From the NCBI GenBank assembly GCA_938036665.1, contig CALHWR010000111.1, positions 1-6,604 on the forward strand: a stretch of 6,604 bases of DNA, given 5' to 3'. This document shows positions 4,966 through 6,604 of this stretch, one piece after another. The DNA is from an uncultured Collinsella sp. (lineage in GTDB: Bacteria; Actinomycetota; Coriobacteriia; Coriobacteriales; Coriobacteriaceae). Position 1 is the first letter of the stretch. The number at the start of each line of letters is the position of its first letter. The notes below the pieces were generated by a model that worked only from the letters and a program-made list of their open reading frames with translations, made no database searches and was not told the origin of the DNA. Made by a program: the position numbers and the translations under genes.

Positions 4966-5967
4966 TTAAAGGGCGCTCAGGCTCGGGGTCCAGGCGATGG
5001 TGGGAGTCGCGCCGTCGAGAACCTCGTTGATGGTGGCGGCCATGCCGGCGAGGAGGCTGTTCTCGCTTACGGTGAGCGCATCGTAGCCACCGGCGCGCAT
5101 GAGCTCGCGAATCACCACGGCGCCGGCCAGAATCACGCCCGCGCGCTTGGGCTGCACGCCTGGCAACGCGGCAATGCTCTCCACGTCCAGCGTGGACATG
5201 CGCTCGATAGCGGCAGAAATCTGCTCCATCGAAAGCTCGCGCAGGTGCACAAAGCTCGAGTCGTACGGCTCCAGTTCGTGGACCAGCGCCACGAGCGTAG
5301 TGACGGTACCGCCCACCGCGACCAGGCGCTCTGCACGCTCATAATTGCTCGGCAGGCCCTCAAAATAGGCGGAGAACTGCTCGCCCGCCCACGCGGCGGC
5401 AACCGCGAGCTCGCCGTCCGCGGGCGGCAGCGCCGAGAAAAACCGCTCCGTCACGCGACGGCAACCGATGTCCAGCGAGCGCGTTCCCTCCAGCGCAAAG
5501 ACCCCGCGCTCCGGAGCGTATACGCCCGTCGCGAGCTCCGTGGAGCCACCGCCCGAATCGGCGACGATAATGCGTTCACCGGCAAAGTCGTGCGCCACGC
5601 CAAAAAATGTCAGGCGTGCCTCGACCTCGCCCGGAATCACCTGCGGTTCAAGCCCCAGCTCGCGCAGGCCGTCCAGCAGCAGTGCGGCGTTGGACGCATC
5701 GCGCGCGGCACTCGTGCAGGTGGTGCAGACGCACGCGGCCCCAAAGGTGCGCGCCTCGTCCACAAACATGCGGCATGCGGCGAGCACGCGCTCGACCGCC
5801 GCCTCGCAAAAGCGGCCCGTCGCGTCCACGCCCTCGCCCAAGTCGGTGATCTCGGTATGCTTGAACGATTCCACGATCGCCCCGGCCTCGACCTGCGCCA
5901 GCACCAGTCGCGACGACACCGTTCCCAGGTCGATCGCGGCCACCTTATATCGTTTGCAATCTGCCAT
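4966..5967 (-). CDS. ppx: Ppx/GppA family phosphatase (exopolyphosphatase-like)
   Basis: This 333-residue protein is the short form of the Ppx/GppA family, which hydrolyses polyphosphate or (p)ppGpp-related nucleotides in the cytoplasm using an actin-like ATPase fold. The first phosphate loop is VAAIDLGTVSSRLVLA (Asp13), followed by CTSAARDASN and the catalytic-glutamate region GEVEARLTFFGV (residues 113-124). The second phosphate loop ADSGGGSTEL, SLDIGCRRVTERFF, VAVGGTVTTLVAL and the C-terminal LPGVQPKRAGVILAGAVV plus LTVSENSLLAGM complete the family pattern. The length matches actinobacterial one-module Ppx proteins, which lack the C-terminal HD-like part of the E. coli enzyme. ATG 5967 was chosen because GGAGGGGAG lies six bases upstream and MADCKRYKV leads straight into the first strand. 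A longer reading would overlap the preceding gene. Val17 replaces the Asn common in GTNS loops. Polyphosphatase against nucleotide phosphatase cannot be decided here. Confidence 0.93.
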   Translation of the reverse strand: MADCKRYKVAAIDLGTVSSRLVLAQVEAGAIVESFKHTEITDLGEGVDATGRFCEAAVERVLAACRMFVDEARTFGAACVCTTCTSAARDASNAALLLDGLRELGLEPQVIPGEVEARLTFFGVAHDFAGERIIVADSGGGSTELATGVYAPERGVFALEGTRSLDIGCRRVTERFFSALPPADGELAVAAAWAGEQFSAYFEGLPSNYERAERLVAVGGTVTTLVALVHELEPYDSSFVHLRELSMEQISAAIERMSTLDVESIAALPGVQPKRAGVILAGAVVIRELMRAGGYDALTVSENSLLAGMAATINEVLDGATPTIAWTPSLSAL

Positions 5968-5995
5968 TGCGGGCTCCCCTCCGGGCGCTACTCGC

Positions 5996-6577
5996 CTACT
6001 CGCCGCTGGACGCGACCGTCTGGCCCTCGACGCCGTTAAATCCAAACAGCATATCGAGCGTCTGGATGTACCACGGTGCGTCCTTGCCGACCTCTTCGAT
6101 CTCTTTGGCCACTTCACTGGCCTTCTTGGCGTTTGAGGACTTTTTGCTCGACGACGAATCCGAATCATCGTCCAGGCCCAGCACTTCAATCCTCTTCTCG
6201 CCGGGCATCGCCATGCCCAGTTCCCGTGCCCGATCCTTAATGCCCTCTTCCGAGAGCCACTTGTCAGTGTCTTTTTTCATCTCATCTTTGTATTGCTCGC
6301 GAATCTCGACCTGCTTGGCCAAGATGTCGTTCGAGCGTTTTGCAACGTACAGGTCGCGCACGGGGAAATACAGGCTCACGAGCGCCAGAGCCACCACGAT
6401 ACCGATAAACAGCGGACGCAGAGAGCCATGCGTAAAGTCATAGATTGCCTTGACCACCGCATTGTCGTTGGCGTAGCGCATAAAGTCCGAGCCCGAAAGA
6501 CGGCTCGAAGGCCTGCTCGATTTGTCGTGTGCCTGAGTCGAGGGACGCGATGCATGCGACGAACGTGGCGGGCGCAC
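5996..6577 (-). CDS. DivIC/FtsB-like septum formation initiator (5' end uncertain)
   Basis: The architecture matches DivIC/FtsB bitopic division proteins that link FtsL and FtsQ/DivIB at the septum. Counting from GTG 6577, a Ser/Arg/Pro-rich cytoplasmic tail (1-32) leads to a single membrane helix (about 56-71, LFIGIVVALALVSLYF). A coiled coil follows (about 75-105). The family motif WLSEEGIKDRARELGMAMPGEKR (107-129) comes next. Then comes an unusual Asp/Ser/Lys low-complexity stretch (about 136-152) and a hydrophobic C-terminus (APWYIQTLDMLFGFNG). The frame stays open to the window edge, so the true start may lie beyond 6604. ATG 6481 is an internal alternative, but its ribosome site is weak. 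The gene lies 28 bases before ppx on the same strand, so the two probably form an operon. Confidence 0.87.
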   Translation of the reverse strand: MRPPRSSHASRPSTQAHDKSSRPSSRLSGSDFMRYANDNAVVKAIYDFTHGSLRPLFIGIVVALALVSLYFPVRDLYVAKRSNDILAKQVEIREQYKDEMKKDTDKWLSEEGIKDRARELGMAMPGEKRIEVLGLDDDSDSSSSKKSSNAKKASEVAKEIEEVGKDAPWYIQTLDMLFGFNGVEGQTVASSGE

Positions 6578-6604
6578 CGGTCCATCTGCCGAAGTATTCG
6601 ATTG

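Noticed and set aside
4873..6039. Long + strand open frame opposite ppx
   Set aside because: It is antisense to a clear Ppx/GppA gene, with composition typical of the complement of GC-rich coding DNA and no recognisable domain.
5968..6189. N-terminal extension of the Ppx protein by 74 residues
   Set aside because: It would overlap the DivIC/FtsB-like gene in another frame, is Arg/Ser-rich without family similarity, and the strong GGAGGGGAG site fits the ATG at 5967.

Overview
The window looks like chromosomal DNA from a high-GC Gram-positive anaerobe of the class Coriobacteriia, most like Collinsella or a relative. This is inference from GC-rich codon use, the actinobacterial style of the Ppx and DivIC/FtsB-like proteins, a CCA-encoding tRNA gene and a galactitol-type PTS protein. 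No database search was possible.

Left part (1-1650, + strand): the end of an OmpR/PhoB-type response regulator overlaps a membrane histidine kinase by 17 bases, forming a two-component operon. It closes at a strong stem-loop terminator (1614-1650) that has A and T runs on both sides, so it can also serve the converging operon on the - strand.

Middle part (1673-3300): a short - strand operon encodes an orphan galactitol-type PTS EIIB followed by a VOC/glyoxalase-fold protein. Divergent from it lies a membrane-anchored helical-repeat (TPR-like) protein of unknown role, then tRNA-Leu(UAA) and a very strong terminator. The 163-base divergent spacer holds candidate promoters whose -10 elements overlap on opposite strands.

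Accessory-looking part (3301-4965): after the tRNA terminator there are three 33-base tandem units, each built around the palindrome TTTTCCgatGGAAAA. They sit directly upstream of, and overlap, the likely promoter of a lone AAA_14/DUF4143 ATPase with a PD-(D/E)XK-like C-terminus. Downstream of that gene are a pair of 16-base direct repeats and a 65-base long hairpin that resembles a dispersed repeat or structured RNA. This block has more mixed codon use than its neighbours and is the most likely place for something not yet described.

Right part (4966-6604, - strand): a DivIC/FtsB-like septum protein (start uncertain, possibly beyond the window edge) and a Ppx/GppA phosphatase lie 28 bases apart in one apparent operon of core genes.
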